DNA of 64,000 nt, from positions 536,768 to 600,767 of the forward strand of contig NZ_SODV01000002.1 in NCBI RefSeq assembly GCF_004366355.1, written 5' to 3'. The notes below the pieces were generated by a model that was not told the origin of the DNA, made no database searches, and saw only the letters and a list, made by a program, of their open reading frames with translations. Position 1 is the first letter of the stretch. Each line of letters begins with the position of its first letter. Positions 24,557 through 33,303 of the stretch are shown piece by piece. Position numbers and translations under genes: made by a program. The stretch comes from Dinghuibacter silviterrae. Lineage in GTDB: Bacteria > Bacteroidota > Bacteroidia > Chitinophagales > Chitinophagaceae.

Positions 24557-25300
24557 TTATTCAAGAAAGGTGTTTTCACCCCCTCCACTCTGGTCCTTGA
24601 GCCCTACGCCGGAGAGACCAAGCCGCATCGACGCGCCGATGAGGTGCAGCAGGCGGTCGGCCGCGGCGGCGTAAAACAATCCCTCGGGGCGTATATTGGA
24701 CACGCAGTTGCGGGATTCGTCGGTCAGACCGGGGCGGGGGGCGAACGTCATGTAGGCACCCATGCTGTCGGCAGCGCTCAGACCGGGTCTTTCGCCGATC
24801 AGTACGATGCTCATACGGGCGCCCAACAGGTGCGCGATGGGATCCCCGGCTGCGACGCGGCCTTCTTCCAGCAAACAAAGGGGCGCGAGGCGGATACCGG
24901 TTTCCTGCAAAGCCGGGATGAGCCGATGGAGCAGGGGCACGGCATGGTGATTGACTGCCGTGGCAGACAGGCCGTCGGCGATAACAAAAACAAGATCATA
25001 CGCGCCGTGTTCGAGTGTGGCCGCGGAGCGTTCATCCAGTAACCGGCCCAGATCCGGCCGTTGTAGATAGGTATGCCTGTCGCGGGCCTGGCTGTGCAAA
25101 GCCATCACCGGTAAACCCAGCGCGTCCAGTCCTTCGACGTTCAGGCGCGAATACACCGCATCCCGCGCATGCGCGTGGGCCATACGGAAATGAAGTACCT
25201 CTTTCAAGGGAAGGGCGTTGCCCGTCCGGCCAAGGGCAATCCGGGCGGGGGTAAAGGCGCGAAGCGCGCTCCAGGCATCTTCTTCGACAATCGGCTTCAT
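24557..25300 (-). CDS. eutC: Ethanolamine ammonia-lyase small subunit
   Basis: 247 residues, normal for EutC. Recognisable segments are FRMAHAHARDAVYSRLN near the N-terminus, VIADGLSATAVNHHAVPLL in the middle, and LIGERPGLSAADSMGAYMTF followed by SRNCVSNIRPEGL. With EutB it forms the adenosylcobalamin-dependent enzyme converting ethanolamine to acetaldehyde and ammonia. The start overlaps the eutB stop by 4 nt. No reactivase (EutA) or microcompartment genes are nearby. Confidence 0.95.
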   Translation of the reverse strand: MKPIVEEDAWSALRAFTPARIALGRTGNALPLKEVLHFRMAHAHARDAVYSRLNVEGLDALGLPVMALHSQARDRHTYLQRPDLGRLLDERSAATLEHGAYDLVFVIADGLSATAVNHHAVPLLHRLIPALQETGIRLAPLCLLEEGRVAAGDPIAHLLGARMSIVLIGERPGLSAADSMGAYMTFAPRPGLTDESRNCVSNIRPEGLFYAAAADRLLHLIGASMRLGLSGVGLKDQSGGGENTFLE

Positions 25301-26673
25301 GGGATGGTTTGAAGTAAGCGATGCGAAGCCTGTACGGGGAGGAGGGTGCCCCCCTCATCGGTGATGCCCTGGCGGCACAACCAGTCTTCGAACTCGGGGG
25401 CGGTCTTCAACCCCAGCACCTTCCGGACAAAACGGGCGTCGTGAAAGGACGTGGACTGGTAGTTGAGCATCACGTCGTCCGCCCCCGGTACGCCCATGAT
25501 AAACGTGCATCCCGCCACCCCTAAAAGGGTGAGCAGGTTGTCCATGTCGTCCTGGTCGGCTTCGGCATGGTTTGTATAGCAAATATCCACCCCCATCGGC
25601 AGCCCCAGGAGCTTGCCGCAGCAATGGTCTTCCAACGCGGCGCGGGTAATCTGTTTGCCGTCGTACAGGTATTCGGGGCCGATAAATCCAACGACCGTAT
25701 TGACGAGGAGCGGGTGAAAGGCCCGGGCCACGCCATACGCCCTGGCTTCGCAGGTCTGCTGGTCCAGACCCTCGTTCGCTCCTGCGGATAGGGCGCTGCC
25801 CTGGCCCGTTTCGAAGTACATCAGGTTTCCCCCCAGCGTACCCCGCCCCAGGGATAACCCCGCCTCGTACCCTTCCCGGAGAAGCGAAAGGTCGACGCCA
25901 AAGCTGCGGTTTGTTTTTTCGGTGCCCCCTATGGATTGAAACACCAGGTCCACCGGCGCCCCCTGGCGGATCAGTTCGAGGGTATTGGTGATATGGCTGA
26001 GGACGCAGGTCTGGGTAGGTATGTCAAAACGCATCCGGAACTCGTCCAGGAAATGAAGCAGTTTCAGACCGGAGGGTAAATTGTCGGTGGCGGGATTGAT
26101 GCCGATGACGGCGTCGCCCGTCCCGTACAATAGGCCGTCGATGATGGAAGCGGCGATACCCCTCGGATCGTCCGTAGGGTGGTTGGGCTGTAGCCGGACC
26201 GAGAGGTGGCCAGCTAGTCCGATGGTATTACGGAAACGCGTGACGACGGAGCACTTCCGCGCCACGAGGATCAGGTCCTGGTTGCGCATGAGCTTGCTCA
26301 CGGCAGCCGTCATTTCCGGGGTCAGACCGGGGGCCAGGGCGCGGAGACGGTCCGCGTCCGCTTCATCTCCCAAAAGCCAATCCCTCAGGTCTCCGACCGT
26401 AAAGGCGCTTACGGGCGCAAAGGCTTCCCGGTCGTGGCTGTCCTGGATCAGCCGGGTCACTTCGTCGGTGTCATAGGGGACAAGAGGATCGGCCAGGAAG
26501 TCCCGGAGGGGGACCTCCGCCAGGGCCATCTGGGCGGCTACCCTTTCCTCATAGCTGGCGGCGCACAACCCCGCAAGGGCATCCCCGGAGCGGTAGGGGG
26601 AAGCCTTGGCCAGAAGTGTTTTCAGGTCCCCGAAAGGATAGGTCTGGTGTGCTATGGTGTGCCGGTAGCTCAT
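25297..26673 (-). CDS. eutB: Ethanolamine ammonia-lyase large subunit
   Basis: 458 residues from ATG 26673, matching the usual EutB length (about 455) and beginning MSYRHTIAHQTYPFGDLKTL. The TIM-barrel substrate region GINPATDNLPSGLKLLHFLD and LSHITNTLELIRQGAPVDLV, then FHPLLVNTVVGFIGPEYLYD, are highly characteristic. Cobalamin-dependent radical lyase. ATG overlaps the permease stop (ATGA), giving the operon permease-eutB-eutC with coupled translation. No cobalamin riboswitch is visible upstream. Confidence 0.96.
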   Translation of the reverse strand: MSYRHTIAHQTYPFGDLKTLLAKASPYRSGDALAGLCAASYEERVAAQMALAEVPLRDFLADPLVPYDTDEVTRLIQDSHDREAFAPVSAFTVGDLRDWLLGDEADADRLRALAPGLTPEMTAAVSKLMRNQDLILVARKCSVVTRFRNTIGLAGHLSVRLQPNHPTDDPRGIAASIIDGLLYGTGDAVIGINPATDNLPSGLKLLHFLDEFRMRFDIPTQTCVLSHITNTLELIRQGAPVDLVFQSIGGTEKTNRSFGVDLSLLREGYEAGLSLGRGTLGGNLMYFETGQGSALSAGANEGLDQQTCEARAYGVARAFHPLLVNTVVGFIGPEYLYDGKQITRAALEDHCCGKLLGLPMGVDICYTNHAEADQDDMDNLLTLLGVAGCTFIMGVPGADDVMLNYQSTSFHDARFVRKVLGLKTAPEFEDWLCRQGITDEGGTLLPVQASHRLLQTIP

Positions 26674-27968
26674 GCGACGGGTGTCAGGTGAAGGTTCAGC
26701 CGGCGCCGGACGAGCATAAAGGCGCCGCCCAGCAAGACAAGACCTCCGGCGAATAAAAGACTCAGCCAAGGATAGTAGTATACGATGGCGATCCCCGCTA
26801 CGATCGACAGCACAAGCGCGATCCAGGGAAACCAGGGGTAGCAGGGGGCCTTGAAAGGACGATCGAGTTCCGGTTCCTTGCGTCGCAGGATCAACAGGCT
26901 GGCCATGCTGATCACGTAGAGGACGACGGCGCCCAGCGTGGACAGGATCACCAGCTTACTGGTGTCGAAGTATTTTAAAGAGATCAGCCCCACGACACCC
27001 CCTGCCACAAGGGCCCAGTGGGGTGTTTTAAACCGGGGACTCAACCGGGAAAGGAAATGCGGAAGGTAACGGCTCCTCGCCAGGGCGAATATCTGCCGGG
27101 AATAACTGATGATGATCCCGTGAAAAGAGGCTACCAGTCCAAAAAGACCGATCCCCGCAAAAAGACCCGTCAGGGTATTGTTTTTCCCCAGAACCCGTGC
27201 GATGGAAGCCGGCAGTGGATAGTCTATGGCCGCCATGGGCCGCCAGTCCCCGATCCCCCCGGTCAGGATCATCACCCCCAGGGCCAGGACCGTTAGCGTA
27301 AGGATGCCTGATATATACCCCCGCGGGATATCCCGGCGGACGTCCTTCGTTTCTTCCGCCACCATGGCGACACCCTCTATACAGACATACAGCCAGATCG
27401 CAAAAGGAAGGGCCGCAAAAATACCCCCGGCGCCCTGGGGCATCGGGTGGCTTAGGAAATTGCCGGCGCGGAAGGAAGGGCCCACGATGCAGCCATATAC
27501 GACGAGTTCCAGGACCGCGAGGATGGTGACCACCAGCGTGAATTGGGCCGACTCCTTGATACCCAAGAGGTTGACCAGCGTAAAAAGGACATAGGCAGAG
27601 ACCGCGACACCCTGTACGGGCAGGGCGGCATATAAGAAATGCGCATAATTCCCTAGCGCCAGGGCGATGGCTGGGGCGGCAAAAAGGAATTCGATGACCG
27701 TGGCATACCCGGCGCAAAGCGCTCCCAGCGGGCCCAGCGCCCGGAAAGCGTAGGCAAAAGGCCCTCCGGCGTGCGGAATGGCCGTGGTGAGCTCGGTAAA
27801 GCTGAATATAAAGGTGACGTATAACACGGTGATCACCAGCGTCGCCAGGAGCATCCCCAAGGTGCCGGCGACGCCCCACCCGTAATTCCAGCCAAAATAT
27901 TCCCCGGAAATGACCAGTCCGACGGCGATAGCCCAAAGATGCGCAGGTCGTAATACTTTATTCATCAT
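26670..27968 (-). CDS. Ethanolamine permease (APC superfamily)
   Basis: 432 residues with about 12 membrane segments. The N-terminus HLWAIAVGLVISGEYFGWNY is the signature of the ethanolamine permease (EAT) branch of the APC superfamily. It heads the operon with eutB and eutC, which confirms the substrate by context: import of ethanolamine as carbon or nitrogen source. It is divergent from the cold-shock gene with a 60-bp intergenic region. Confidence 0.92.
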   Translation of the reverse strand: MMNKVLRPAHLWAIAVGLVISGEYFGWNYGWGVAGTLGMLLATLVITVLYVTFIFSFTELTTAIPHAGGPFAYAFRALGPLGALCAGYATVIEFLFAAPAIALALGNYAHFLYAALPVQGVAVSAYVLFTLVNLLGIKESAQFTLVVTILAVLELVVYGCIVGPSFRAGNFLSHPMPQGAGGIFAALPFAIWLYVCIEGVAMVAEETKDVRRDIPRGYISGILTLTVLALGVMILTGGIGDWRPMAAIDYPLPASIARVLGKNNTLTGLFAGIGLFGLVASFHGIIISYSRQIFALARSRYLPHFLSRLSPRFKTPHWALVAGGVVGLISLKYFDTSKLVILSTLGAVVLYVISMASLLILRRKEPELDRPFKAPCYPWFPWIALVLSIVAGIAIVYYYPWLSLLFAGGLVLLGGAFMLVRRRLNLHLTPVA

Positions 27969-27996
27969 CTATTATGAATATACCGAAAACAAATGC

Positions 27997-28004
27997 TACC
28001 TTTG
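27997..28004 (+). promoter_or_regulatory. -7 box of the cold-shock gene
   Basis: TACCTTTG is an exact TAnnTTTG match 25 nt before the ATG at 28029. The transcript leader would be short and AU-rich (ends AATTTTTATTTTTTA). Confidence 0.6.
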
Positions 28005-28028
28005 CGACTTCACAATTTTTATTTTTTA

Positions 28029-28232
28029 ATGAGCAACACAATCACAGGAACTGTAAAGTTCTTCAATGAGGAAAAAGGGTTCGGCTTTATCAAGCACGAT
28101 GAATCCAACCAGGAAACCTTCGTCCATGCAAACGGATTGATCCACGAGATCCAAAAAGACGACCGCGTGGAATTCGAATTGCAGGAAGGCAGGAAAGGCA
28201 TGAACGCTGTAAACGTCAAGCGTATTGACTAA
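28029..28232 (+). CDS. Cold-shock domain protein (CspA family)
   Basis: 67 residues from ATG 28029. A single cold-shock domain: TGTVKFFNEEKGFGFIKHDE contains RNP1 (KGFGFI), and ETFVHANGLI covers RNP2 (F-V-H). Single-stranded RNA/DNA-binding chaperone. It is monocistronic, with a -7 box and a good terminator. Upstream in-frame codons lack family similarity and were excluded. Confidence 0.96.
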   Translation: MSNTITGTVKFFNEEKGFGFIKHDESNQETFVHANGLIHEIQKDDRVEFELQEGRKGMNAVNVKRID

Positions 28233-28258
28233 TTTGCATTCGCAATACCTTTTACCGG

Positions 28259-28289
28259 AAGCCGCCCCCATGGGCGGCTTTCTTATTTT
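28259..28289 (+). terminator. Rho-independent terminator of the cold-shock gene
   Basis: AAGCCGCCC pairs with GGGCGGCTT (28259-28267 and 28272-28280) with a 4-nt loop, followed by TCTTATTTT. It lies 26 nt after the stop codon. Confidence 0.88.
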
Positions 28290-28298
28290 ATTATTTTC

Positions 28299-28319
28299 GA
28301 CCCCGCCCCCGGCGGGGTC
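28299..28319. repeat. GC-rich hairpin at the stop codon of the 28318 gene
   Basis: GACCCCGCC and GGCGGGGTC pair perfectly around CCC. On the minus strand the stem begins at the stop codon of the convergent gene, but there is no U-run on either strand, so it is not a standard terminator. Confidence 0.6.
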
Positions 28320-28824
28320 ACTTCCAATGAATCTCCAGGTTCGTCAGCACGATATTATCCTCCCCCTGGGACACCTCGTCCAGCTTTAAACTGGTGAACA
28401 ACACCAGCTTGGTGATGTAACGGGCCGTCAGGGGCACGTGTACGAAATAAAGCCCGCAGTGGATCGCCTGGTCCGGGCGGAGCTCCACGACCGTAACGGT
28501 ACCGGGGTCTTTCCGGTTGCTGCCCAAACGTACCTGGTTGATGGCATAGAAAGTGTCCAGGTCATCGGATGCCTTGGACAACGCCGAATCCATGGAGAAA
28601 AGAAGGGAGGCCGTCTGGGTGGATGCATTCGTGGCGGTAAAAACGACGTCTACCGTCCCGGAGTCTTTGTGGCCGTTGGCCGACACGCGATCGACCGAGA
28701 GCGTTTTAAAAGGAGAATGGACATTGAAATCCCCGTATATGGAACGCGCGACGCTGTCGGACGTCTGGGCGTGCCCTTGTAGAAGAACAGCGGAAAGACA
28801 AAGGGTAAGGTAGAGTTGTCTCAT
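28318..28824 (-). CDS. Small secreted protein of unknown function
   Basis: 168 residues from ATG 28824, chosen because it gives a signal peptide (MRQLYLTLCLSAVLLQGHAQ). The rest looks like a beta-rich domain (TVDVVFTATNASTQTASLLF, VTVVELRPDQAIHCGLYFVH), perhaps an Ig-like or lipocalin-like fold, but no family is recognised. It follows the amidohydrolase gene by 4 nt on the same strand and is probably co-transcribed with it. Confidence 0.65.
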   Translation of the reverse strand: MRQLYLTLCLSAVLLQGHAQTSDSVARSIYGDFNVHSPFKTLSVDRVSANGHKDSGTVDVVFTATNASTQTASLLFSMDSALSKASDDLDTFYAINQVRLGSNRKDPGTVTVVELRPDQAIHCGLYFVHVPLTARYITKLVLFTSLKLDEVSQGEDNIVLTNLEIHWK

Positions 28825-28828
28825 AATG

Positions 28829-30781
28829 TTATAGATTAAAACCGACCAGGCGGTGTAACGCCACCGGATCATATACGACGCCTTTTTTACATACCAGGTT
28901 TACTTTCCGGATCTGGCGGATGTCATTTTCCGGGCTTCCGTCGACGACGATCAGGTCGGCGTCTTTACCGGGTGAAAGCGATCCCGACCGGGATGCCATC
29001 CCCATGACCCGGGCGGGCGTGATGGTGGCCGCCTGGAGGGCTTCCATAGGGGTCAATCCCGCCTGCACATATAGCTCCATCTCCCTGTACAAACTGTATC
29101 CGGGAAGGGCTTCGTCCGTTCCCGCGACAATAGGTATGCCATAATCATGGAGTACCTTGACGATGCCCACCCAGGACTGGAAAACGGGTTTATAATACGC
29201 GGCTTTTTTGGCGTCCATCCCCGCATTGACAAAAAGCGCCTGTAACACCGGCGGCAACGTATAAAAATTAGGTTCTATAGCGGTAATGCTGTCGGCCAGC
29301 GAACGGAAAGCGATCTCGAAAATAGCCAGGGTAGGGTCGACGACCGTGTGGTGGTCCTTTAAAAACTGGAATACCGCTTTGTTTTTTGGATCGGTATAGT
29401 CAAACCCGCCGGATGTTTGGCGCTTCAGCACGGCCGCCACGTATACGATATGGTTGACCATGTCCATACCAGAATCCACCCCGGCCAGAAGGGTCATGCC
29501 CTCGGGGATGTGTCCTGTAACGGTCAGTCCCAGGCGGTGGGCTTCGGTACAGATGGCCCTGACCACCTCGGGTTTGACGGAGCTGTAGATCTTGATCTGG
29601 ATAAAACCCGCGGCCTTGTACCGGTCCACGGCGGCCACCGCTTCGGCCGCGTTGTCCGCCTGGATGACGCCCAGGGACATGGTACCCTTGCCGTCGATGA
29701 TGCCCGCCTTGAGGATGTGGGGCCCCATGCCCTGGCCGTCGTCGATGGCCTGCTGAACGGCATTGATAAAATCAAATTCGTTCCCGCAATCGCGTACCGT
29801 CGTAATGCCGGCGCCTAAATACGCCGGTCCCCATTCCACCTGTTCGAAATGGGCGTGCATGTCCCAAAGACCGGGCAACATTGTTTTGCCGTCGGTATGG
29901 ATGACCTCGTATTCCTTCGGGATGGGTATGCTGTCCGCGCTGCCCGCGGCGGTGATCAGGCCATTGCTTACGAGAACGGTTGCCCGCGGGATGGTGCGGC
30001 CGCTGCCAACGTCCACCATTGCCCCCCCGGAAAAGGCCAGGTTGGGTTGCTGGCGCCCGGTGGCTATGCGAGACCGCGGATACGATCGAACCCCATAAAG
30101 GGCGGCCTTTTTCAACAACTGCGGCAACAGGTTTTCATAAGGTGGACAGGTCGCCTCGAACTTGTCGGCTTCCGCGTCTATCGTGACCAGGCAAACAAGT
30201 TGGCCGCCGGGCAGCGTCCAGACAAATTCGTTCCCCCAGATAAGCCCCCCGACGGCGTACCGCTCCAGGACGACCCCGTTAATGGTGTCCATGCCTTCCT
30301 GCCGGATCGTGACACTGCCGGAAGGCAGCAAGGGAAGGGTAGCGGGCCGGCCGTGCTTGCGCCAGTATTCCAGGAGCAATTGCTGGAAAATGACCGGCGC
30401 GTAACCCGTCACGGGAAAGGCCAGGGGTCCCGGGGACGTGGAATACGCGGAATCGTTTATCTTTATACGGGCCGTCTGGCCGGTCAGGGCCACCTCGTCA
30501 TCGATGACCGTCATCCTGGAGGTACTTCCCTTGATCCGGAGACCCAGGGGTTCCCCGGCCGGCGTCATGGTCAGGGTCGCTTTTAACGGGACCTTGTGCG
30601 CCCGGTCCGTAAATGAAAAATCAACGGTATAGGTGCGTCCGCCGACTGTTTCTTCGGAAGTATAGGACTCCTTACCGATCGCCTGCTGGAATTTATGCAG
30701 CACGAAACTCCCAGTATCCATTTGTGCACGGGCGCCGCAGCAAAGCGCGGTCAACAGGGCAACGAGAACGTGTTTTTTCAT
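28829..30781 (-). CDS. Secreted amidohydrolase-family protein with an extra N-terminal domain
   Basis: 650 residues from ATG 30781, which gives the signal peptide MKKHVLVALLTALCCGARAQ. Residues about 20-270 are a beta-rich domain without a clear family. The rest is an imidazolonepropionase-like amidohydrolase: LPGLWDMHAHFEQ (metal-binding HxH), GAGITTVRDCGNE, GLTVTGHIPEGM and IVAGTDEALPG. Such periplasmic metal-dependent enzymes cleave amide or peptide-like bonds; substrate unknown. In-frame codons up to 31024 overlap the divergent dehydrogenase and were excluded. Confidence 0.85.
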   Translation of the reverse strand: MKKHVLVALLTALCCGARAQMDTGSFVLHKFQQAIGKESYTSEETVGGRTYTVDFSFTDRAHKVPLKATLTMTPAGEPLGLRIKGSTSRMTVIDDEVALTGQTARIKINDSAYSTSPGPLAFPVTGYAPVIFQQLLLEYWRKHGRPATLPLLPSGSVTIRQEGMDTINGVVLERYAVGGLIWGNEFVWTLPGGQLVCLVTIDAEADKFEATCPPYENLLPQLLKKAALYGVRSYPRSRIATGRQQPNLAFSGGAMVDVGSGRTIPRATVLVSNGLITAAGSADSIPIPKEYEVIHTDGKTMLPGLWDMHAHFEQVEWGPAYLGAGITTVRDCGNEFDFINAVQQAIDDGQGMGPHILKAGIIDGKGTMSLGVIQADNAAEAVAAVDRYKAAGFIQIKIYSSVKPEVVRAICTEAHRLGLTVTGHIPEGMTLLAGVDSGMDMVNHIVYVAAVLKRQTSGGFDYTDPKNKAVFQFLKDHHTVVDPTLAIFEIAFRSLADSITAIEPNFYTLPPVLQALFVNAGMDAKKAAYYKPVFQSWVGIVKVLHDYGIPIVAGTDEALPGYSLYREMELYVQAGLTPMEALQAATITPARVMGMASRSGSLSPGKDADLIVVDGSPENDIRQIRKVNLVCKKGVVYDPVALHRLVGFNL

Positions 30782-30809
30782 CAATGGTAAAATACTAAAA
30801 AATTGATGC

Positions 30810-31775
30810 ATGAGGGTCTCATTTGAAGAGATGGAAGGAGAATTCCTGAGGGTGCTGGAAGGGCTTGGTTTTAGCCCTCCGAAGGCCGGGCATTGTGCGG
30901 GTATCTTTGCGGGAAACAGCCTGGACGGGGTGTACTCGCACGGGCTGAACCGTTTCCCCGCCTTTGTCCGCTCGGTGCGCGAAGGACTGGTGGACCCCGC
31001 GGCAGAACCGGAGCTCGTCCGCACGGGCGGCAGCGTGGAATACTGGGACGGTCAGCAGGGGCCGGGTATGTATATCGCTTCCATGGCCATGTCCCGTGCC
31101 GTGGCACTGGCTAAAAAGGGAGGCATCGGTGCGGTATCGGTACGCAATACCAACCACTGGATGCGCGGAGGCACGTATGGGTGGCAAGCCGCCGAAGCGG
31201 GCTGTATCGGGATCTGTGCCACGAATACGATCGCCAATATGCCGGCCTGGGGCAGTACGGAGCCCCGGCTGGGCAATAACCCCCTCGTCATCGCCATACC
31301 CCGGGTGAAAGGACCCGTGGTCCTCGATATGGCCATGTCCCAGTTTTCCTATGGCAAACTCCAGGAGTATGAATGGGAATCCCGCGAACTGCCCGTGCCC
31401 GGGGGGTATGACGACAAAGGCGTTTTGACCACCAACCCCGGGGCCATAAAGGCTTCCCGCCGGACCCTGCCCATCGGTTATTGGAAGGGGTCCGGTTTAT
31501 CGCTGATCCTCGATGTCCTGACGGCGGGATTGAGCGGTGGCTGGTCGGTAGGGGAGATCACCGCGTCGGGTAAGGAGTACCGTCTTTCCCAGTTTTTCCT
31601 TTGCATAAACGCCGCCTACCTCGACGAGGGGGTAATGGAAGACATTCTCGCGTATACCCGGTCCGGGGACAATGTCGCGTATCCGGGCGAACGGACGCTG
31701 GCCACGCGTTTGAAAAACCGCCGGGAAGGCATCCCCGTGAACGACAAAGCGTGGAAGACGCTGCTAGAGTTGTAA
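30810..31775 (+). CDS. YiaK-like malate/lactate dehydrogenase family oxidoreductase
   Basis: 321 residues, close to the 332 of 2,3-diketo-L-gulonate reductase. Distinctive segments are DGVYSHGLNRFPAFV near the N-terminus (catalytic His), VRNTNHWMRGGTYGWQAA and WGSTEPRLGNNPLVIAIPR. The family uses NAD(P)H with an unusual fold and reduces 2-keto acids such as diketogulonate or ureidoglycolate. Isolated here between a divergent amidohydrolase and cvfB, so the pathway is not evident. Confidence 0.88.
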   Translation: MRVSFEEMEGEFLRVLEGLGFSPPKAGHCAGIFAGNSLDGVYSHGLNRFPAFVRSVREGLVDPAAEPELVRTGGSVEYWDGQQGPGMYIASMAMSRAVALAKKGGIGAVSVRNTNHWMRGGTYGWQAAEAGCIGICATNTIANMPAWGSTEPRLGNNPLVIAIPRVKGPVVLDMAMSQFSYGKLQEYEWESRELPVPGGYDDKGVLTTNPGAIKASRRTLPIGYWKGSGLSLILDVLTAGLSGGWSVGEITASGKEYRLSQFFLCINAAYLDEGVMEDILAYTRSGDNVAYPGERTLATRLKNRREGIPVNDKAWKTLLEL

Positions 31776-31784
31776 CTTGCGGCC

Positions 31785-32624
31785 ATGATTAAGGTCGGTG
31801 AATACAATACGTTAAAAGTCATCCGCAAGGCCACACCCGGGGTCTACCTCGAAGACGGAGGGGAAGGCATCCTGTTGCCCAACCGCGCCGTACCCGAGGG
31901 AACCAAGACCGGGGACGAGCTAAAAGTCTTTGTCTACCATGACTCCGACAACCGGCTCATCGCCACCACGGAGACCCCGAAAGCCGTGGTAGGGGACAAC
32001 GTCCGGCTCAAGGTCGTGGCCGTGACACCCCAGGGTGCCTTTTTGGACTGGGGTCTGATGAAAGACCTTTTTGTCCCCAAGTCGCAGCAACATTCTTTTA
32101 TGCGGCTGGGTGGCGAATACCTCGTGCACCTCTACATCGACCGCCAGACGGGACGCGTTGCCGCCACGGAAAAGATCGACGCCTTTCTCAGCAACGACCC
32201 GCTGACGGTACAAGAAAACGACGAGGTCGCCCTGACCGTTTACCGGCCCAGCGACATGGGTTTTGTCGTCATCATCAACGGCCTCCATACCGGCCTGCTC
32301 TATGGCGACGAAGTGTTTACTGACCTCTTACCCGGCGACACCCTCACCGGTTTTATCCGCAAGATCCGCCCCGATGGAAAGATCGACGTGGTCGCAGGGA
32401 AAAGGGGTTACCAAAAGGTAAGCGACGAAGCCACCCGCATCCTTCGCTACCTGGAGGATCATGGAGGCTACCTCCCCCTCAACGACAAATCCGATCCCGA
32501 GGACATCTACAAAACCCTCGGGATGAGCAAAAAAACCTTCAAGATGACCACCGGCGCCTTGTACAAGCAACAGAAGATCGTCTTTACCCAGACGGGGATA
32601 CAGCTCCTCGGGGAAGGGGACTAG
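31785..32624 (+). CDS. CvfB/YitL-type S1 RNA-binding protein
   Basis: 279 residues. Three S1-like modules followed by a winged helix: GVYLEDGGEGILLPNRAVP, then VTPQGAFLDWGLMKDLFVPK, then GFVVIINGLHTGLLYGDEVF, and a C-terminal wHTH (DPEDIYKTLGMSKKTFKMTT). The CvfB family binds RNA and affects virulence-gene expression in staphylococci; the role in Bacteroidota is unclear. Starts 9 nt after the dehydrogenase stop. Its stop codon shares CTAG with the convergent gene. Confidence 0.87.
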   Translation: MIKVGEYNTLKVIRKATPGVYLEDGGEGILLPNRAVPEGTKTGDELKVFVYHDSDNRLIATTETPKAVVGDNVRLKVVAVTPQGAFLDWGLMKDLFVPKSQQHSFMRLGGEYLVHLYIDRQTGRVAATEKIDAFLSNDPLTVQENDEVALTVYRPSDMGFVVIINGLHTGLLYGDEVFTDLLPGDTLTGFIRKIRPDGKIDVVAGKRGYQKVSDEATRILRYLEDHGGYLPLNDKSDPEDIYKTLGMSKKTFKMTTGALYKQQKIVFTQTGIQLLGEGD

Positions 32625-33028
32625 GCGGTCGCCGGCTTTTTCCGAACGATCAGGTTCACCAGCAAGGTGAGCAACCCGATCACAACCCCGCTGGCTAATC
32701 CGATCACCGGCCCGAAGATGATCATCCCCCGCCGCGGATGATCCGGCCACGGCATGTTATGGCTCATTTGGGCCATTTGCGGGTGGTTGTCCCAGTAAGT
32801 ATGGAAAAAAATGGCGTGTGCCGCCGTGACCCACACACAATTGAGCAGGCCCAGGCAGACGCCGTGCAAAAACAACCGCCCGGGTGCGTTCCGGGCAATC
32901 ATCCATGCGCAGAAAAGAAAGACGATCAGCCAAAAGATCGGTTCTACGTTTTGGCCGATCAGGGAAACCGTGGCCAGTCCCATGGCCAGTCCCAACAGGG
33001 AAAGCAGAAAGAGAAGTTTCCAGTTCAT
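32621..33028 (-). CDS. Small multi-pass membrane protein (DUF4199-like appearance)
   Basis: 135 residues from ATG 33028, with four hydrophobic segments (LFLLSLLGLAMGLATVSLI; PIFWLIVFLFCAWMIA; LFLHGVCLGLLNCVWVTAA; GPVIGLASGVVIGLLTLLVN). No catalytic motif. The general layout resembles small Bacteroidota membrane proteins of DUF4199 type, but I am not sure. Stop shared with cvfB through CTAG. Confidence 0.65.
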   Translation of the reverse strand: MNWKLLFLLSLLGLAMGLATVSLIGQNVEPIFWLIVFLFCAWMIARNAPGRLFLHGVCLGLLNCVWVTAAHAIFFHTYWDNHPQMAQMSHNMPWPDHPRRGMIIFGPVIGLASGVVIGLLTLLVNLIVRKKPATA

Positions 33029-33067
33029 ATCAAAGAGGTTTTGAAAAGCAAGCGTTGTGAATATAGC

Positions 33068-33099
33068 AAAAAAATGGCTGCCGCAATAGGCGGCAGCCA
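33068..33099 (-). terminator. Rho-independent terminator after the 40-residue protein gene
   Basis: On the minus strand TGGCTGCCGC pairs perfectly with GCGGCAGCCA (10 bp, 5-nt loop) and is followed by seven T (complement of A 33068-33074). It ends the transcript of the small gene at 33120-33242 and separates it from the downstream membrane-protein gene. Confidence 0.9.
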
Positions 33100-33119
33100 G
33101 GCGGCTATATGGATAGCCT

Positions 33120-33242
33120 TTATGCGTGAATCTTACCCTTTTGCTCTTTGTTAAAACGAACGACGTTAAAAACCACAATCAGGATAATCGTAACCGAAGT
33201 AATAACGCCGGCGGCTACTTCCGGAAGCATACTGTTCACCAT
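33120..33242 (-). CDS. 40-residue single-helix membrane protein
   Basis: ATG at 33242 (alternative ATG at 33230) to TAA at 33120. N-terminus MVNSMLPEVAAGVITSVTII, then a hydrophobic stretch ILIVVFNVV and a basic tail RFNKEQKGKIHA. A single membrane helix with a positive cytoplasmic end. It has its own strong terminator 21 nt downstream, which supports a real gene, and 61 nt separate it from the APC permease. Function unknown. Confidence 0.55.
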   Translation of the reverse strand: MVNSMLPEVAAGVITSVTIILIVVFNVVRFNKEQKGKIHA

Positions 33243-33303
33243 ACTGCACGTTTTTTATTGCTTGTATGACGGCCGTGGGTGCAAAAAGTGACACCGGGAA
33301 TCG

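Noticed and set aside
27969-28028. Cobalamin riboswitch before the ethanolamine operon
   Set aside because: Only 60 bp separate the permease from the cold-shock gene, too short for a cobalamin riboswitch, and no B12-box is visible.
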